Shown here piece by piece: positions 15,020-23,985 of a stretch of DNA of 32,573 nt (position 1 is its first letter; each line of letters starts with the position of its first letter). The position numbers and the translations under genes were made by a program. Location of the stretch: assembly GCA_029565465.1 (NCBI GenBank), contig JAKQOD010000180.1:1-32573 (forward strand), given 5' to 3'. Source of the DNA: Deltaproteobacteria bacterium. GTDB lineage: Bacteria > Myxococcota_A > Polyangia > Haliangiales > Haliangiaceae. Below the pieces are notes generated by a model, which was given only the letters and a program-made list of their open reading frames with translations, made no database searches and had not been told where the DNA came from.

Positions 15020-16462
15020 CTACCAAGTCGCCATCGCAAACGGAATTTCGTTGGCGTATTTAAACAGCACCGGATCACCAGCGGCCAACGTCACGACCAA
15101 GTGAGCTTTGCCCCCACCGTCGTCGATGAGCGGCAGATCCACCACGGCGCCTGTTACCTTATTGAGCGAGCGCACGCGCGTACGATCTAAACATTCGCCG
15201 GCCGCTGCGAAGTTGAAATTGACGCGAATCGTTTGTGCATTGTTGTTGGCAGAAATGAGGTCGGCGTTTTGATGGTTCGGGTTCATGATCATCACATAGC
15301 CATCGCCGTAGTCGTCTTTAAAGAACCCCATCAGCTGCTCAGAACCGCTGGTTTCCGAGGTAATACTTTCGATATAACGATCGCCGCCAGCCCCGGCGCT
15401 CCACCGCTGGGTGCCCGCCGGCTGAGCGATCGACGACACCGGATTGTAACGCACGTCAGTGCTACGCAACTGGCTCATCGAACGTTGGAGATTCAACAGC
15501 TCGCGATTGATGGTTGCGGCGCGACTACGTGTCGTGGTTGGGTTTGCACTATAGGAGCCGGTCGCATCGAAGAACGTCGGGATCAAGTCTTCGTTGTTTT
15601 GGGTGATCTGATAGACGAACCAGGAAAACCCAGTGAAACCGTACAACGCGTGGGAAAAAGCATTCCATCGCATGTCGGATTCCGCTGGCTGGAAATCGTG
15701 CGTGTTGTTGCCGTAGTACGAATTTAGATACGCCCAATACGCGCGATTGTCGGCGAGCGCTTGCTTGCGAAAGATATCGAGATGGCCGTAGACCTTGCGG
15801 CTCGCCGAGTAGTCGTCATGGCTAATGATGTCGTGGTCATACATCGCTGCTGCACGATCGAGCATTCCTTCAATGCCATCTGCAGCGTAGGTGTAGTTAA
15901 ACACAATCAGTGCATTCGGATCCGCAGCGCGGATTGCGGCAGCACCTTGGCCCATAGCATCAAGCTGTTGCGTGGTTCGTGGCTCGTCGCTGACTTGATA
16001 GCCAATGCGACCGGGAACATTGGCTGGATAACCACCGAGCACTTGGCCATTGGTACCCGTACCGTTTGCTTCAACCCAGCTTAACCAACGGGCCGTTGGG
16101 CGCGCGGTTCGCCACGCCGTGATTAGATTTGGCAAACCGTCTTGCCACAAATGCGCGGCATTGGCGCCAAACGTATCGTAGTACTCATTTACGAACGACG
16201 CAGGCGGGTTGCCCATGCGCACCATCAAGCCACTAATGAACGTAGGATTTTCTCGCACCCAGCGCAGCCCGCGCGAAAGGGTCGGCGTTGGGCGAGGCGG
16301 CGTCGGACATCGAGGATTTGCATCGATGCCACCGTCGCTGCGAACGCCATCGGAGGTCGCGCCGTCGTGACTATGTGAAGCATCTGTCCCGTTTGTTCCG
16401 CTCGACCCGCCCGAGCAGCCCGCAACAAACAAAACGGCAAGTCCGATGTTGGTTTTTTGCAT
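15020..16462 (-). CDS. Glycoside-hydrolase-like lipoprotein
   Basis: The product is 480 residues from MQKTNIGLAVLFVAGC, a lipoprotein signal (lipobox VAGC), then a Ser/Gly/Asp/His linker of about 45 residues. The mature part looks like a TIM barrel: SRGLRWVRENPTFISGLMVRMG, ARWLSWVEANG, GRIGYQVSDEP (possible acid near the end of a strand), LIVFNYTYAADG, DIISHDDY, and AFSHALYGFTGFSWFVY. A C-terminal beta domain follows (about 370-480). This order resembles beta-galactosidase-like or other retaining glycosidase barrels, but I cannot name the GH family. The start at 16462 was chosen for its signal peptide; the frame continues 94 residues upstream without coding character. Divergent from the 16585 lipoprotein. 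Confidence 0.6.
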   Translation of the reverse strand: MQKTNIGLAVLFVAGCSGGSSGTNGTDASHSHDGATSDGVRSDGGIDANPRCPTPPRPTPTLSRGLRWVRENPTFISGLMVRMGNPPASFVNEYYDTFGANAAHLWQDGLPNLITAWRTARPTARWLSWVEANGTGTNGQVLGGYPANVPGRIGYQVSDEPRTTQQLDAMGQGAAAIRAADPNALIVFNYTYAADGIEGMLDRAAAMYDHDIISHDDYSASRKVYGHLDIFRKQALADNRAYWAYLNSYYGNNTHDFQPAESDMRWNAFSHALYGFTGFSWFVYQITQNNEDLIPTFFDATGSYSANPTTTRSRAATINRELLNLQRSMSQLRSTDVRYNPVSSIAQPAGTQRWSAGAGGDRYIESITSETSGSEQLMGFFKDDYGDGYVMIMNPNHQNADLISANNNAQTIRVNFNFAAAGECLDRTRVRSLNKVTGAVVDLPLIDDGGGKAHLVVTLAAGDPVLFKYANEIPFAMATW

Positions 16463-16584
16463 CGGCCGGACCCTACCACAAGGGTCGGTACACCCGGACC
16501 GCAAGCAAGACGAAGACCTAATCGGGTCCGCACTAGCCTGATCTATCGGGTGCACGGGATGGGCAGACCGGTTATACCCGAGGC

Positions 16585-17874
16585 ATGTTGAAAACATGTG
16601 GGGTGCTATTCTTCGCTTGCGCGTTTGCCGCTTGTGGGGGTTCGCCGGCTGGCACCGTCGATGCAACTGACCAAAGCGCTGATAGCCGCGGCACCGACGC
16701 AGGTCTGGTTGACGCATCCGCTCAGCCCGATGCCAACACAACATGCGCAGCTACCGAAGCCTGCGACGGCGTTTTCGACGACAACTGCGATGGTCGCGTT
16801 GACGAAGGCTGCGGCCGGTGCCCCTTGATGACGGTTACCTGCCCACAGGGTTGCTGCGCAGTTGATCGCTGGCAAGTGTCGCAATTATCAAGCGATGGCA
16901 CGGCTATCGCCGTCGACGATAACGGTGATGTCTATGTCATGTTCACGAACCCAAACGCGGGCGTGTGGGGCGCGTACCTGGCCAAATACACCGCGCTGAC
17001 CGGCGTGTGGTCCACCAAATCGATGGGCGCTGGTAGCTATCGCAATCGCATCGCCATCGATAGCGCGCATGCCATTCATGTCATCAGCGGCGCTACCCAA
17101 GCTTCCTTGGTGTATCAGAAGTCCACCGATGGCGGCACCACGTTTACTGCACCAGTCACACTTGGCCCGCTCGCGATTGGCGGCACCTTCGATCTTGCGA
17201 TCGATTCGCAACGGCGCCCGCATGTCATCTACTTGGAACAACGCAGCTTGCGCACAGCCTTGGTGTATTCCCATTTCGACGGCGCGCAGTGGGTCAAAGA
17301 AACCATGTTGGCTGAAACCTATGACTCGGCGCCGGCGATCGCGCTTGGCTTCCAAGATCGGCCGTATATTGTGGTCGACGATTATGTCTCCGGCCAGCCT
17401 GCTCACAAGCGGATCTGGTTTCACAACGGCAACCGCTGGATCGACGAAACGCCCGACACTGTGCCGAACCAACAGACTACGTATGGCGGCAACGACTACT
17501 TTTCGTCGCACCAATTGCGCGTGAATCCCGATGGCAGTGTGCAGCTTTTCTTCACGCGCAAAAACGGCAATGTTGAAACCTTCTTTGTTGCCAACCGCGA
17601 TAGCGCCGACAACGCGCCTTGGGTTTCGACCCCGATCACTGGGACCACTGGTGTCACCACGCCTATCGTGTTCGCTGACCAGCTTGGCAAGCTTGGTGCC
17701 ATCGGCGACGGACTTGCGGTTCATCGGGCCCAAACCGCAACCGCATGGACTAGTGCGGCATCACCACTCAAAGGCAACAACGCCGCCGTCGCACGCCGCG
17801 GCCGCTATCTATATGTTGGCTACATCGACGACCAAAATCATCCAACGCTAACGACTGTCGACCTTGGCATGTAA
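16585..17874 (+). CDS. Beta-propeller lipoprotein with MopE-like metal-binding motif
   Basis: The product is 429 residues. MLKTCGVLFFACAFAAC is a lipoprotein signal, followed by an Asp/Ala/Ser linker. Residues about 55-75 (EACDGVFDDNCDGRVDEGC) are the short Cys-Asp metal-binding motif found in MopE-like surface proteins. From about 90 to the end there are repeated blade-like segments, such as AIAVDDNGDVYVMF, RIAIDSAHAIHVIS, DLAIDSQRRPHVIYL, AIALGFQDRPYIVV and LRVNPDGSVQLFF, ending in YLYVGYIDD. This is the pattern of a sialidase-type or similar beta-propeller. Probably displayed on the surface; ligand unknown. Confidence 0.7.
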   Translation: MLKTCGVLFFACAFAACGGSPAGTVDATDQSADSRGTDAGLVDASAQPDANTTCAATEACDGVFDDNCDGRVDEGCGRCPLMTVTCPQGCCAVDRWQVSQLSSDGTAIAVDDNGDVYVMFTNPNAGVWGAYLAKYTALTGVWSTKSMGAGSYRNRIAIDSAHAIHVISGATQASLVYQKSTDGGTTFTAPVTLGPLAIGGTFDLAIDSQRRPHVIYLEQRSLRTALVYSHFDGAQWVKETMLAETYDSAPAIALGFQDRPYIVVDDYVSGQPAHKRIWFHNGNRWIDETPDTVPNQQTTYGGNDYFSSHQLRVNPDGSVQLFFTRKNGNVETFFVANRDSADNAPWVSTPITGTTGVTTPIVFADQLGKLGAIGDGLAVHRAQTATAWTSAASPLKGNNAAVARRGRYLYVGYIDDQNHPTLTTVDLGM

Positions 17875-18003
17875 TCTTGTCCGCCATCCGGACATTCGGA
17901 GCGGACGCTTGTTGAACGCGAACGCAATAGTGCCGGCTTAGCCAGCAACGTTTCACACGCAAAACGCCAATTGGCGCCGCTTCCACGCTATGCTGCAACG
18001 AAC

Positions 18004-18762
18004 ATGCAGTTGCGTCCGAACCTCAACGTGTTTGTACTCACGCTGTTCGCGGCGGGCTGCGGTCGTGTTAGTTTTTCGCCAGCAGCAGACAGCGGCGTCA
18101 TCGACGCAACGCCGCTTGATGCGCAGGTCTTTGACGGCATTCGGTTTCGTATGGACATTGATCCAACGCTGGCCGGCGGCTTCATTGTTGCGGAACCAGC
18201 GCAGTACAGCGTGAGTTGCGGTGCGATGTGTCCCTCCAGCGTTGCCGGCATGCTCGGTCAAGCCTTTTACTTTGATGGCACCAAGCACGTTGACCTCGGC
18301 CAACTGATCGACGCCACCAATCCGTATACGATAGCGTTTTGGCTGCGGCCCGACGTCCTAACCGCAGGCCGCGAGGTCTCAGTGCCTATCGGCCAAGCGC
18401 TAAGTTCAACAACCATTTTGGATCAAGTTTCGTTTATCTTGCGCGCGCAAAACCTGGTGGGCTTCGAAGGCACCTACGCGGGCATTCAAGTGCACACGGC
18501 GGTCACCCTTGATGTGCGTAACGCGTGGCACCACTTTGCGCTGGTGCAAAATGGCATGTCACGTGAGCTGTTTATCGATGGCCTATTCGCAACGATGCAA
18601 GTTGGGCCGTGGGCAACCACGAGTGTTGAGCCAGTCCGACTCGGCGCCGACTCGGATCAAACCCAAGCTGCGTTTCGTTATCTCGGTGCGATTGACGACC
18701 TTCGCATCTACCCACGCGCCCTCACGGCGGCCGAACTCGGCCAAGTGGTGCTTGAACGCTAG
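18004..18762 (+). CDS. LamG-domain lipoprotein
   Basis: The product is 252 residues from MQLRPNLNVFVLTLFAAGC, a lipoprotein signal followed by GRVSFSPAAD and an Asp-rich linker. A concanavalin-like LamG domain covers about 85-250: GQAFYFDGTKHVDLG, NPYTIAFWLRPD, WHHFALVQNGMSRELFIDGLF, and DDLRIYPRALTAAEL, the usual last strand of LamG_3. These domains bind carbohydrate or protein ligands outside the cell. The start was chosen for the lipobox; the frame extends to 17971. It shares the 'CGRV' lipobox style with the gene at 2240. Confidence 0.85.
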   Translation: MQLRPNLNVFVLTLFAAGCGRVSFSPAADSGVIDATPLDAQVFDGIRFRMDIDPTLAGGFIVAEPAQYSVSCGAMCPSSVAGMLGQAFYFDGTKHVDLGQLIDATNPYTIAFWLRPDVLTAGREVSVPIGQALSSTTILDQVSFILRAQNLVGFEGTYAGIQVHTAVTLDVRNAWHHFALVQNGMSRELFIDGLFATMQVGPWATTSVEPVRLGADSDQTQAAFRYLGAIDDLRIYPRALTAAELGQVVLER

Positions 18763-18798
18763 CCAGATTGAGTTTCGGGCGATCGCGTCAACCAAGCG

Positions 18799-19107
18799 CT
18801 ACTTTTTACCAGCGGTGGATCTTTCGATCGCAGCTTTGATTGCGGCATTGTGAACTTCGTCCATGCAGGCATTAAAAGCTGGGCAAGCCGCCTCTTTCAT
18901 GCAGGCCAACTCGGCTGCAAGCTTGTCCGGCGCTTGACGACACATGCCGACGAGGAGCTTGCGGGAGAGTTCATCATTTTCCTCCGGCGTCTTTTCGCCG
19001 TCGTCGCACTTCATCACTTTGTCCGCGAAGGCGTCGCACTGCGAATTACCGCGGCCACAGCCAATCAACGCGGCGACAATCACCGCAACGCCGTACAGCT
19101 TCATCAT
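18799..19107 (-). CDS. Small Cys-rich lipoprotein
   Basis: The product is 102 residues. MMKLYGVAVIVAALIGC is a lipoprotein signal (lipobox LIGC). The mature domain carries six Cys in paired spacing (SQCDAFADKVMKC, GMCRQ, LACMKEAACPAFNAC), typical of small helical disulfide-bonded lipoproteins common in myxobacteria. Met codons at 19107 and 19104 are both usable. Function unknown. Confidence 0.7.
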   Translation of the reverse strand: MMKLYGVAVIVAALIGCGRGNSQCDAFADKVMKCDDGEKTPEENDELSRKLLVGMCRQAPDKLAAELACMKEAACPAFNACMDEVHNAAIKAAIERSTAGKK

Positions 19108-19202
19108 GTTGCGACGGTATGCCACACCCACGACCGGGTCAATCTGCCCGCCAAGTTGATAACGGCTTGACTCGTGCAATCTTACCGCAGCATCATTTCG
19201 GT

Positions 19203-20822
19203 ATGAGCCCTGCGTCATTATTATGGAGTGTCGTGCTTGTCACCGCCATCGTTGTAACAGGCGAGCCATTAGCCCACGCAGCAACCGCGCACGAAGATCT
19301 CGTCGTCGACGGCACCACGCACGTTTTCCACTACGACACGCGTATTCCAGTGCGCCGCCGCAATGCTGCGAAAGAGGCATTCACACGCGTGATGAATTCG
19401 TATCCGACGGTGTTCGGAGTCAACAATCTTGAGGTCCACACTTTTTTCGAAAATGTAGCCAATGCCGATCCGTCAACCATGGCAGTGGCGGGCTATATTG
19501 CCAATTCAAGCGCAGGCAAGATCGGCTGCAATCTAACGATCTATCGCCACCGCGAACTGCTCAACGATGCAGCGTTGAAGTTCACCATGGCTCACGAGCT
19601 CGCGCACTGCTTTATGTTCGCGCTGCGCCCGGACATGCGCAGCATGAACGGCTCGCTTGCCGCGCCAGCGGATCCGAATGCATGGTGGGTTGAAGGCTCG
19701 GCAGAATACTTTGCATCCACACTGTATCGACCCGCCGGTGCAGTTATCACTGAAACGCTCGGCAACTTTTCGACGATCGTGCCGGACTCAGTCTTTGACA
19801 ACGACTACAAACAGTTTTGGTTCTTTCAGTTTCTCGGGGGTGCTCGCGGTGCAGCAGCCGTGGTTGGGCTCATTCGCGATATCCCCATCACACGCGCTGC
19901 GCAGATCACGTGGTTGCAAGGGCCACCGCTTGGGCCCCACACCGCTTTGTTTGTCGCCTACGCAAAAGCCGTCGCCGGTCGAACGATTGCGCGGCAACCT
20001 GCAACTGCCAGCAACGCCGTTCCATTCGGCTTCGAAGGCAGCCTAGAAACGCGCGAATGGTCGGTCAGCACACGCAAGTTTCGCTTGCCGGCTTTACGGC
20101 CAGGCTTTGGCGTAACCGTTGCGATTACCGCAAACGATGATCCGTCGTCGTATCGCTTAGTCACGCCAACCGACGACATCACCAATGGTTATTCCAGTTG
20201 CGGCGGCCCAACGCCACGCGAGCTATCGTTGGCGGTCGCTCGAACCGTTATTGCAGCAGGCAAAGCCGACGCGGCAATCAAAGTAAAAATCGATCAGGTT
20301 GAGTGCCAACCGCCCGTAACCTTAGCGTCGTTCGAAGGCCGCTTCATCGGCGGCACCGACGGTGCGATTTCCGTGCTTGCGGACCCGAGCAGTGGCTTTC
20401 CCGACGACAACGATCGCTATGTCACGATCGAAAGCACCAAGCGGCCGAACACGTTTGCGTTCGATGCAAGCGGGAATATCAGCGGCAGCGCGTGCGGTAC
20501 ACAACACAGCAAAACGAGTTGGGCTGCATTTCGGCCAAGTCCGATTACCGGACGCTTCACACTAGGCCGGGTGTTGAAGGCCAAAGGCAATGCGGTGCTG
20601 CTCGAAGCCACGGTTTCGATGGCCGGCACTGCGTCTGGTAGCGGCGGCATTACTCAAGCTGACAAAACCGTGAAATACCAAAATGGAGTCTCGTTGCCGA
20701 TGGTGTTTCCGACGCTCAACCGCGTCGAGTGCGCCAACATCACTATCGCCAATGGCGTAGCGAAGTGCGGCATGATCGTTTTCCTTGAAGGCAACCGGCC
20801 GCGATTTTCATTCGCGCCGTAA
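19203..20822 (+). CDS. Secreted gluzincin-type zinc metalloprotease-like protein
   Basis: The product is 539 residues. The N-terminus MSPASLLWSVVLVTAIVVTG ending in LAHAAT is a Sec signal. The zinc site is HELAH at 131-135, with the gluzincin third ligand region WWVEGSAEYFA at 161-171, as in M1/M4-like and DUF1570-type proteases. Residues about 300 to the end are beta-rich, with several Cys (SSCGG, VECQ, SACGTQ, VECAN, KCG), and may be an accessory binding domain. The substrate is unknown. It is convergent with the lipoprotein gene ending at 20825, two bases away. Confidence 0.75.
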   Translation: MSPASLLWSVVLVTAIVVTGEPLAHAATAHEDLVVDGTTHVFHYDTRIPVRRRNAAKEAFTRVMNSYPTVFGVNNLEVHTFFENVANADPSTMAVAGYIANSSAGKIGCNLTIYRHRELLNDAALKFTMAHELAHCFMFALRPDMRSMNGSLAAPADPNAWWVEGSAEYFASTLYRPAGAVITETLGNFSTIVPDSVFDNDYKQFWFFQFLGGARGAAAVVGLIRDIPITRAAQITWLQGPPLGPHTALFVAYAKAVAGRTIARQPATASNAVPFGFEGSLETREWSVSTRKFRLPALRPGFGVTVAITANDDPSSYRLVTPTDDITNGYSSCGGPTPRELSLAVARTVIAAGKADAAIKVKIDQVECQPPVTLASFEGRFIGGTDGAISVLADPSSGFPDDNDRYVTIESTKRPNTFAFDASGNISGSACGTQHSKTSWAAFRPSPITGRFTLGRVLKAKGNAVLLEATVSMAGTASGSGGITQADKTVKYQNGVSLPMVFPTLNRVECANITIANGVAKCGMIVFLEGNRPRFSFAP

Positions 20823-20824
20823 GG

Positions 20825-21664
20825 CTATCGCGGCAACGGTTGCGCTGCAGCGAGGCCATCGCATGGTTGAGCTGCCCAGGTAGCAGGTAGATCGTCGTCG
20901 CCATCGTCAAGCCGCAACGACTTCCAATTTGCGCCGTAGCCGGCCTGGTTCGCAGCCGACCCAGATGACGAACCACTCCAGCGCGAGCCATTGCCGCCGC
21001 CGCCAATAGGTGCGTGCGCGATTACCGCGAAAAGTAGAATGACAGGAATCGCAGCAACAATGAGCGTATTTACAGCAATGGAGCCCGCGATATTGGTGCG
21101 GCGCAGCAGCGACGATTTAATACTGACAATTGGCCAGCCCACCGATGCGCGAGTACTTACAAGCTGCTTGACGGTTGCCCATGACAAACCTTCTCGCCCA
21201 TCGTACTCGCCGGTGAGCCGCACAGCGAATGATATGCGGTCTGGAATTGGCTGCACTCTTGGTGCGTTCAACCACGATGCGACATCGACGCCAAGTGGCG
21301 AAAATCCGACGCGATCAGGGCCGAGCGGTTCAACTGCGATATCCATGCTCAAGCCGGCAAGCAGGTTGGGCAGATCGCTTTCGGTCAAGCCGGCGATCTC
21401 GAGACGTTGCACCTGGCGCGACAGCTTACCAGTCGTAGCTACGCAGATCTTGTCGCCTTGCACACGTACGGCACTCGCATCCAACCAACCAGTAACGTGC
21501 TCCCCGTCGGTAAATGCAACTTCATCGCGGCCGGTGCGTTCGCCATCAAACGTGAGCGCGGAGGGGCCTGTACCTGAGCCAGCAATTTTGTCGCGAATGA
21601 TGCACGCTGGTGTGGCGACCAATGCAACCAGCGCAACGAGCACAACATAGCAATAGCGACTCAT
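20825..21664 (-). CDS. Lipoprotein with C-terminal membrane helix
   Basis: The product is 279 residues from MSRYCYVVLVALVALVATPAC (lipobox TPAC). The mature part to about 185 is beta-rich with a repeated feel: TDGEHVTGWLDASAVRVQGDKICV and SPLGVDVASWLNAPRVQPIPDRISF both pair a Trp-Leu-x-Ala strand with a following strand. Residues about 195-225 form a strong membrane helix, followed by a Gly/Ser-rich stretch and an acidic tail. It overlaps the upstream lipoprotein gene by ATGA, so the two are translationally coupled. No family recognised. Having both a lipid anchor and a membrane helix is unusual. Confidence 0.62.
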   Translation of the reverse strand: MSRYCYVVLVALVALVATPACIIRDKIAGSGTGPSALTFDGERTGRDEVAFTDGEHVTGWLDASAVRVQGDKICVATTGKLSRQVQRLEIAGLTESDLPNLLAGLSMDIAVEPLGPDRVGFSPLGVDVASWLNAPRVQPIPDRISFAVRLTGEYDGREGLSWATVKQLVSTRASVGWPIVSIKSSLLRRTNIAGSIAVNTLIVAAIPVILLFAVIAHAPIGGGGNGSRWSGSSSGSAANQAGYGANWKSLRLDDGDDDLPATWAAQPCDGLAAAQPLPR

Positions 21665-22422
21665 AACGCAGGCTCCGTAGCCAAGAGCGGCTGCAGCGAC
21701 TGCACTGGACAAGGATGTGTCGACAGCTTGTTGCCACGCCAAGCCGCCGCTTGATTGCGCGGCGGCACATCGTAGGTCCGCGATGGCGGCACGTAGACAC
21801 TCACGGCGTGAATTTCTTCCCAGCGCCAGCCAATCATGCCGCCGGTGGCTAACGTCTCAAGCCCACGCCAGATTGTCATCGGCAATGAGATCTCAGTGCC
21901 AGCGAAAAACTTCAGCACACCAGGCCGCAACCCCAACGTGTTGCGCACCATCGGCTCGATGCGGCGACGCGCAGCAAATAGCCAGGCGCGGACTTCGGCT
22001 GAAGGACCTGCCACTCGCATGCTTGTTGGCCCCGTGACAGTTGCTGTCAGCGTTTGCTGTTCATTACCGGTGAGTTGCAGGCCCAGCCACAACCGCGGAT
22101 CGACATCGTCGACAGTAACTGCAGCAACGCCGAGCCACGGCGAAAATGGCGCTGCTACACAAACCCCTTCGGCGCCGATCATTAGTTCCGCCGCCAACAG
22201 CGGGGCGGTCGAACCGCCGTCGACGTTGAACCACAACCATGACGAAGGACCAATAACTTGTTGGTTAGGCGTCGTAATCTTCGATTGTAAAGGTGTGCGC
22301 AGAAAGTTCCACGCCTCGGGTAGATAGTACGTTTGTTGCGGGGCAATACGTGGGTAACAACCGCTTAAGCTAACGCTCATGACAGCGCTGACCCAAAACG
22401 CTAGCGATTGAATTCCAGGCAT
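21661..22422 (-). CDS. Lipoprotein, first gene of a coupled pair
   Basis: The product is 253 residues. MPGIQSLAFWVSAVMSVSLSGC is a lipoprotein signal (lipobox LSGC). The mature domain begins YPRIAPQQTYYLPEAWNFL and is beta-rich, with several Trp (SWLWFN, WLGVAAV, RLWLGLQLTG, WRWEEIHAVSVYV). Its stop overlaps the start of the next lipoprotein gene (ATGA at 21664-21661), so both are likely made together and may form one envelope complex. Function not recognised. Confidence 0.62.
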   Translation of the reverse strand: MPGIQSLAFWVSAVMSVSLSGCYPRIAPQQTYYLPEAWNFLRTPLQSKITTPNQQVIGPSSWLWFNVDGGSTAPLLAAELMIGAEGVCVAAPFSPWLGVAAVTVDDVDPRLWLGLQLTGNEQQTLTATVTGPTSMRVAGPSAEVRAWLFAARRRIEPMVRNTLGLRPGVLKFFAGTEISLPMTIWRGLETLATGGMIGWRWEEIHAVSVYVPPSRTYDVPPRNQAAAWRGNKLSTHPCPVQSLQPLLATEPAL

Positions 22423-22594
22423 CGAGCGAGAGTTCCTTTGCAGCTTGTGTGCCAGCGGGTGAGCTGGCCAATGCGATGTAGCACTGGCATCAAACGTCGG
22501 GACGTGGTGACAAATGGTGGGCCATGGACATCACCGGACAATCTGTTGAAAAGCTACCAGCCCAGCGCGTAGGTTGACCGCTTGGAGACGCAAC

Positions 22595-23083
22595 TTATCC
22601 GCGTGCACGCACCGACAGCGTCACGGTTGCCCGCACGACACGATCGGCAATGGTGGCAACAGTGCCAGGGACGATCGAAAACACATCGGCTTCGATCACT
22701 GACACCCGACGGCCAGCGCGCAAGGTTTGGGCAATGCAATAGAGTTCGCCGTGCTGCGCTGGTGCCAGCATATTTACTTTGAATTCGATGCTCAAGACAT
22801 CAATGCCTGGCGCTGCAGTCGAAGCGCACGCGCCAGCCGTGTGATCAGCCAGCGACGCCATGACGCCGGCATGAACTAAGCCATGTTGCTGCCGATGCTC
22901 GGGCAACACCGTCATCGCAGTTTCAACCCGCCCTGGCGCAACCACCATCACGCGCACGCCAAGCGCATTCATAAACGGCGTCGCTGCGAACACGTTGCAA
23001 ACGTGCGCTGCAATTGCAGGGTCGAGTGATTCAAGGACTTTCGGCGTGTGCACCGCCGCCGCCGAAGGTGTTGATAGTGTCAT
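22595..23083 (-). CDS. PaaI-type hotdog thioesterase
   Basis: The product is 162 residues. The hotdog core is clear: FMNALGVRVMVVAPGRVETAM, QQHGLVHAGVMASLADHTAGAC (the HAGVMASLAD central helix with its Asp), SIEFKVNMLAPAQHGELYC and a terminal strand VATIADRVVRATVTL. This pattern fits the PaaI/YdiI-like acyl-CoA thioesterases, which release CoA from small or aromatic acyl groups. Cytosolic. It stands alone, and the substrate cannot be told from context. The 170-base gap after 22422 has a short hairpin (22451-22468) and nothing else I can support. Confidence 0.85.
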   Translation of the reverse strand: MTLSTPSAAAVHTPKVLESLDPAIAAHVCNVFAATPFMNALGVRVMVVAPGRVETAMTVLPEHRQQHGLVHAGVMASLADHTAGACASTAAPGIDVLSIEFKVNMLAPAQHGELYCIAQTLRAGRRVSVIEADVFSIVPGTVATIADRVVRATVTLSVRARG

Positions 23084-23217
23084 AGCTGCGGCAACCTAAA
23101 CGGCGGTGCGCGTGAGTGCAAGGCTGGTGGCTAACAAGCCCACGCAAATGCCAAGACATCGGAAAGCTCGGGGCGTTGGAATTGATTCGATGTCGAGACG
23201 GCACTAGGCTTCCGCAA

Positions 23218-23856
23218 ATGGTTCAGAAAGCCCGCAAAACCACGCCCAAAATCGCGCCGAAGGCAACGCGCAAAATCGCGCCAAAGGCCAAAGCGAAAGG
23301 CCCACGCAACAGTGCAGGCAAAGCCATGCTCAAAGTCGCGCCTAAAACTGCACGCAAAGCGATCGCGCCGGAGATAACGCGCAAAACGGCAACCTCGGCG
23401 CATCCGTTTTGGGGCAGTGTATCCATGACGCGCTTGGGCACCAAGCCTAGCAAAACCTTCAAACTGCGTGGCTTGAATGCCAAACTCGATGTCTATCTTG
23501 GGACTGACGACGACGACGACGAGCCATTGACGACCAAAGACCTCGATGCCGCTGCCGTTGTATTTGCATCGTTTCTCGCCAATGCCGACGACCACGTTGT
23601 AGCGATCCGAACCGCAGCGTTCGAACGATATCTCCGCTTGTACGCGCGCTACTACGAAGACGCAGCCGCGCGTCAGCCACTGGGCATCAAAGATGCAGCA
23701 CAGCATTTCCCACACCTCGGGGATAAAGCGCAGGTCCGCGTCGACAAGCGAGACGTCACAGTTTCGTTCTGGTATCAGCTCGACCGCGAACACGGATTAG
23801 AATTTAGGTTTCGCAAAGACAAGCTCATCGCCGTCGGGGGGTTTTCGGATACCTGA
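23218..23856 (+). CDS. Protein with Lys/Ala/Pro-rich histone-like N-terminal tail and DUF6985/DUF2004-like domain
   Basis: The product is 212 residues. Residues 1-60 are a repetitive basic tail made of units such as KIAPKATRK, KIAPKAKAK and KVAPKTARK, like histone H1 tails. From FWGSVSMTRLG (about 65) a compact alpha/beta domain follows, with FKLRGLNAKLDVYLG, an Asp run, AAVVFASFLAN, and a C-terminal WYQLDREHGLEFRF then a GGF strand. The end resembles DUF6985/DUF2004-type domains, which recur near contact-dependent or immunity genes. The tail probably binds nucleic acid or polyanions. ATG 23218 starts exactly at the tail. Confidence 0.6.
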   Translation: MVQKARKTTPKIAPKATRKIAPKAKAKGPRNSAGKAMLKVAPKTARKAIAPEITRKTATSAHPFWGSVSMTRLGTKPSKTFKLRGLNAKLDVYLGTDDDDDEPLTTKDLDAAAVVFASFLANADDHVVAIRTAAFERYLRLYARYYEDAAARQPLGIKDAAQHFPHLGDKAQVRVDKRDVTVSFWYQLDREHGLEFRFRKDKLIAVGGFSDT

Positions 23857-23985
23857 CGACAACGTTGCCTGCGACACCTCGCGAGACCGCAGGCTGCAGC
23901 GCCGAGCTAGCTTGCAGGTAGGTTGCTAGTGCGTGTTATGGGGTCCGGGTTGTAGCGTGCGGCGGATCGGTGTTGTAGTGGACTC

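Noticed and set aside
16888-17733. A long minus-strand frame (281 codons)
   Set aside because: It lies wholly antisense to the beta-propeller lipoprotein, which has a signal peptide and regular repeats.
20991-21650. A 219-codon plus-strand frame
   Set aside because: It is antisense to the coupled lipoprotein gene at 20825-21664. It has Ser/Thr/Pro-rich composition with no motif.
22451-22468. Hairpin GCCAGC-N6-GCTGGC considered as a terminator
   Set aside because: The stem is only six pairs and no T-run follows on either strand.
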